A DNA stretch of 64,000 bases, taken from contig NC_061786.1 in the NCBI RefSeq assembly GCF_022458985.1, forward strand, positions 19,598,974 through 19,662,973, written 5' to 3'. Origin of the DNA: Mugil cephalus. Its lineage: Eukaryota; Chordata; Actinopteri; Mugiliformes; Mugilidae. Shown here piece by piece: positions 49,034 to 64,000 of this stretch. The notes under the pieces are model-generated. The model was not told where the DNA came from. It made no database searches and saw nothing but the letters and a program-made list of their open reading frames with translations. The translations under genes and the position numbers were made by a program. The stretch's first letter is position 1; every line of letters begins with the position of its first letter.

Positions 49034-51789
49034 ACGCGCGGCGCGGGAGGGATCTGGGACGAGTGTACAGGGGAAAGGAGCCGAAACAGAGTCTTCAGAC
49101 TTTGTGGATTTAAATGTCTTATAGCTTTGTTGTCTGCGGATGGACCCCGGGGACCAGACTGGTGCTCCTCCATGTCTTACGACTTGAAAATTAACTTAAA
49201 ACAGGGAACGAGTAATGGTTGAGGGGGGTTGAGGGGTCGGAGTCGCTGCAGTGACAAAACCGAGACACATGACCATGTTTTATCTTCTGACTCTGTATGT
49301 CTGCATTTATTCCGTCAGAAATCAGAAATGCTTTCTCTCTTCTTCTTCTTCTTCTTTTTTTTTTTATATGAGAAACCAGAGTTTTATCTGTTTACCTGCC
49401 GTGGCGTCTCCATCCAGGGTTGACAGTCAGACGGTCAAACAACCAGCCCTGATTTCATTCAGCGACCTTTTACTAGACGGCAGGCGCACAGCGAGGTGTA
49501 GATTAAGCTTGTGACGTTGCAAAAACGGTAAATCCTTTTTTTTTTTTTGTTTTTTTGATAACTGTACAGATTGTAAATCTCGATCGATATGAACTGATTT
49601 TCAAGTGCCATATTAGCTGGTCGTGAAGCCCCCGGAGAGGACGCAACCGCACAGACGACTACGAAGCCGGACGAGATCGTCCAGATTAACCCGACAGACG
49701 CTCGTGACCGTTTTCACTCTGGATCCCGTGAGAGGAGTCAGTCTTTGACGGACGCAGACGCGTGTGTGTTTCCTGTCAAACCACCAAACGTAACACGGCC
49801 GAGACGCGAGCGGCCTCTTCAGACGACAGGACCCGTCACTTTATTTTATCTGTTTAGTTTCTGGATGTTTCTAGTTTTTATTTTACCTGGAGGAAAAAAA
49901 AAAAAAAAAAAAGCAAACTGTAAAGTCTGTACAGAGTTGTCTTCAGTGATTGTATAGAGTGTTTATTTAGAGGTGGGGGATTATTTCAGCCCTCGTGAAT
50001 GGCTGAAAGATTTGCCTTATAGGAGGGCATTAACTAGCTGAAAACCTTTAGGGACCGTCGGCTCAGGAGACATTACAGATTGTGAGAGGGGACTTTTTTT
50101 TTTTAGTATTATTATTTTTTTTTTAGACTTTTAGTTGACTCAATCCTCGTAAATCAATCATACAAGAGCAATAAGCGTAAAACTGGAACTAAAGTAACCT
50201 CCTCCTCCTCAGCCAGGTCAGAGGTTTAGCCTTCGTCATGGAGCTGACGGGTAGTTAGACGCCCTTGAACGCAGCCCGACTCCCCCCCCCCCATTAAGGC
50301 AGCGACCGGCCCGATGCAGTAAAACTAAACCAGTAGCTGCTCCTTCTTCTATCAGGACGTGTGGATATCGTGACTGTATCACTGTGCCTGCTCCCAGCAG
50401 AGCTCACGTGTTTGTATATGTATGTTTGTATGTAAACTGTACAGAGAAACTTCTTCCTTCCCGCCACAGTCAACAACATGATTTCTTGCAAATACATTTT
50501 TGTTTTTGTTTGTTTTTGAATTTTCTATCCAGATTTTTTTTTTCTTCCTGTGTGTGGATGAGCTGTTATTTGAGTCTAATTTATGTATAAATTTACTGGT
50601 TTTACATATTATTAACTGATAAGAAGAACGAAAGCCATCGTGATGTTTAAAGGGCGTTTTTCATAGTTCCAAATTTTTAAATTTTTTTTATTTAAGGGAA
50701 TCCCCCTCCTCTCCTTCCACTGCGATGCTTTCTAACCAGGCATGTTAGTGGGCAGCCTCATTATGTCCCACTTTACCTTTTAACATCCGCCGGTATGTGT
50801 GTACAGTTCAATCTACGTTGTTGTCATTTTAATTAGAAAAAATGAATTTAAAGCAACAAATTTGAACGTAACCATCAGAAAATAAAGACGACATCATTTC
50901 TTTAATGAACTGAAACTATTAATCGATTATCAGATTTTACGTGCATCATTTACCAAACTGTTTACAGCAAAATTTAAAAGCTTATAAAGAATTGAGCGTT
51001 TTAGAAAGCTAAAAATGCTTTTTCAGGACATTAATGATGTGTTTCAGATGTGATGGTGGCAGCTTGAATGTTCACATTCTCATTTTAGTATTAAACTGTG
51101 ATCAGTAAGTGAGGAGCATCTCGCTGATGTTTTCCCACATAATCACGTCTTAGTCTAAGATCCCACCGTTAAAAATAAGAACCCGCTGAGAAAGTCCACT
51201 TTGAAGTCCACATGTTGGCTACATTCCTCCTTTTAAGGTTTAATGTTTAACAGGAAACAGGCCGGTCTCAAAAAATAACAAAAAAAAAACTAAATCTCTG
51301 GATTATAATAGTTTTTTTTTATGGATTTAGAATATCCTGACACTAGGACTGCAGAAGGTTTCAAGCCTCTTTGACCTCTAATAAACTGGATGTGACCAGA
51401 TGTGCATCCTAGACTTCACCTGCACTTCAACGCAGTGAGATGGGAGTTAGAAGTTCTTTAATTCCAGGAGCACGAAGCTCCCGGCTGCTTGGAATTAAAA
51501 GGACATGAACACTATGAACAGAGGCAGGTTCCTGCTGCTCACAGACAATCACTCAACATCCTGCACGTGTAAAATCCTGCAGAGTTTATGCGTCTTGTGC
51601 TTAAAAAATAAAAGTATAAATGGCACCTACTGAGGCTGACTGGGGTTTAGAGGAGCTGTGGGGGGAAAGGTTGAATACTTAATGCGTTTTATTTTTGCTT
51701 TTCTGTCATTCCAGGATGAGTCTGCCTTATTTCTGTACTTCTAAGTTGTGAAAATCAAGCTGTAAAGCAAAGTGATTTATGACGACTAA

Positions 51790-51795
51790 ATTAAA
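51790..51795 (+). terminator. Candidate distal slc39a9 polyadenylation signal ATTAAA
   Basis: Followed within 15 bases by a GT/T-rich stretch (GTTTTTTGTTTTCGTTTT). Earlier AATAAA at 50881 and 51607 could also be used. Confidence 0.35.
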
Positions 51796-52121
51796 GTTTT
51801 TTGTTTTCGTTTTTTTAAACTGGTGAAAGTGTTTTGCTGTTTTTTTTTTTTTATTATTTCTGAGGGATTTACTCATTTAAACTGAGAGGAAGTCTGCAGG
51901 ATCATGCGTTCCCCCCGTGCCCCAGTTGTCCGCGGCTGAGCTGTCGGTATCTTTATAATCTGCCGTCAATCCACCCTGACACATGTCCTGTAAATTAATC
52001 TGATACTGGCGACGCTAAAGCTGCACGTTAGCCGCTCCGTGTCCCTCCATCCTCTTTACTAGAGAGTCGCGAGGCCACAGATGTCCCCCCTAAGTCACCA
52101 CCGGAGTGATGGAGTAATGGA

Positions 52122-52148
52122 AGGATGGATGGATGGATGGATGGATGG
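52122..52148. repeat. (GGAT)n microsatellite
   Basis: About six GGAT units. Similar short tracts are at 14177-14231 and 59422-59446. Confidence 0.9.
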
Positions 52149-52493
52149 AGTGGTACCTGCCAATAGCTGGAGACTCTCTGCTTTCTGCGAGTGCTGTAAT
52201 CTGAATAACAGCTTTTACTGGCTGGGATATATGTATCGACCGGCTTCAGATTTTTGCAACTCGTTCCCTCCCCCGCTCCCCCCCCCCCTGCATCCCTCCT
52301 CTTCCTCCCTCATCATCGCGTCATCCCGTTTGCAGCCAGTCTGCCTCCAGCTGCGTATCGACAGCTGCATCATTCCACCCTGCTGAGTTATCGGGATTTG
52401 TTTGCTACTTTTTCCTGCTCTGTATTGAAGCTGTCCCTGCTGCACCTCTGTGTGTGTTATTGGGTGTTGTCCGACTAATTGTTATTGACTTGA

Positions 52494-63363
<10,870 letters not shown>

Positions 63364-64000
63364 GGCCGGAGGAGGGTTCAAAGAAAAGAGGAGGAAGAAG
63401 AGCAGCAGAATTAAACGAAGCCACTGTTAAAGTATTGCAGGTGAATGTGCACAGAAATCTGTTTGATGGAAGGCCGGTGCAGATTTTAGTGGATTTTATA
63501 AAACTTTTTCAACCAACAGCTGCAGGAACTAAACAGGGAACTAAATCCTGACTGTGTTTCTGATGCATCTAGAAGTTTAAGGCAGATTAAACTGAGTTTC
63601 CACTTCAAAAAAATAAAAATAAGAAAAAGGATGAGGATGGAAAGAAATAGATTTTAATTTGCAAGAAAAGAGAGACTGGAGACGACAGCTGATGATCTGA
63701 TTATTGGAATATTTTTACCAGCCTCATCAGTTTTACAGCTTTTACCACATTACTGTTGTATTCGATGGAAGTTTCCTCTCATGAGGAGTGACACCACCAT
63801 CAAACCTGGCTGTTATTTATTCCAAACATAACTGCAATGGCAGTACTACAAGTATTATTTTTATATATATTTATATAATTTGGTGCATATGCAGCCAGCT
63901 GTATCCACAATCTGGTCCATTTATTCACTATGTATTCCACAATAAGATCATCTTACAGCACGCACGTTACTTTCTTTTTTACACTTTACCGACGAGGAAA
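63364..64000 (+). other. plekhd1 3' UTR and downstream sequence
   Basis: Follows the TGA at 63361-63363. An AATAAA lies at 63612-63617 within an A-rich stretch and may be the poly(A) signal; the UTR could extend past it to the window end. No further gene is seen. Confidence 0.5.

Overview
This window is nuclear DNA from a ray-finned fish, most likely a percomorph teleost. The genes are split into many short exons with GT-AG introns. The proteins are vertebrate orthologues throughout. The introns carry teleost-type DNA transposon remnants (Tc1/mariner, hAT, piggyBac-like) and abundant microsatellites. There is no prokaryotic, viral, CRISPR or operon-type content.

Layout from left to right, with exon chains read by hand: (1) the 3' part of zfyve26 (spastizin, + strand, 390-7633), entering at its FYVE zinc finger. 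(2) A complete retinol dehydrogenase of the RDH11/12 type (- strand, 12266-17580, 7 exons, 318 aa). (3) vti1b, a Qb-SNARE (+ strand, 18281-21779, 6 exons, 228 aa), head-to-head with the dehydrogenase. (4) arg2, mitochondrial arginase (- strand, 24859-29679, 8 exons, 349 aa). (5) rbm25, a splicing regulator (+ strand, 32473-43894, 17 exons, 843 aa). (6) slc39a9/ZIP9, a zinc transporter (+ strand, 45498-49033, 7 exons, 311 aa). (7) plekhd1, a PH and coiled-coil protein (+ strand, 52581-63363, 13 exons, 509 aa). In all six complete genes the exon lengths sum to a whole number of codons and keep one open frame, so none looks like a pseudogene.

The order ZFYVE26(+), RDH12(-), VTI1B(+), ARG2(-) is the human 14q24 order and orientation as I recall it, read from the other strand and lacking an RDH11 copy. 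SLC39A9-PLEKHD1 is also a tandem pair in human. RBM25 lies several megabases away in human and here sits between the two blocks. The genes do not form a pathway: they cover endolysosomal trafficking (zfyve26, vti1b), retinoid reduction, arginine catabolism, splicing, zinc transport and an uncharacterised adaptor. They are neighbours through ancestral synteny.

I found no evidence of a novel biological system. The most informative non-coding signals are transposon copies with readable target-site duplications (hAT at 38075-38396 and 54159-54591; TTAA-flanked at 39736-40057), a Tc1 relic interrupted by a hAT-like element (12909-13678), and an inverted pair of ACTACA/TTCCCA promoter motifs in the rdh-vti1b divergent promoter. 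A degenerate repeat field lies downstream of vti1b, and one zfyve26 splice donor is weak.
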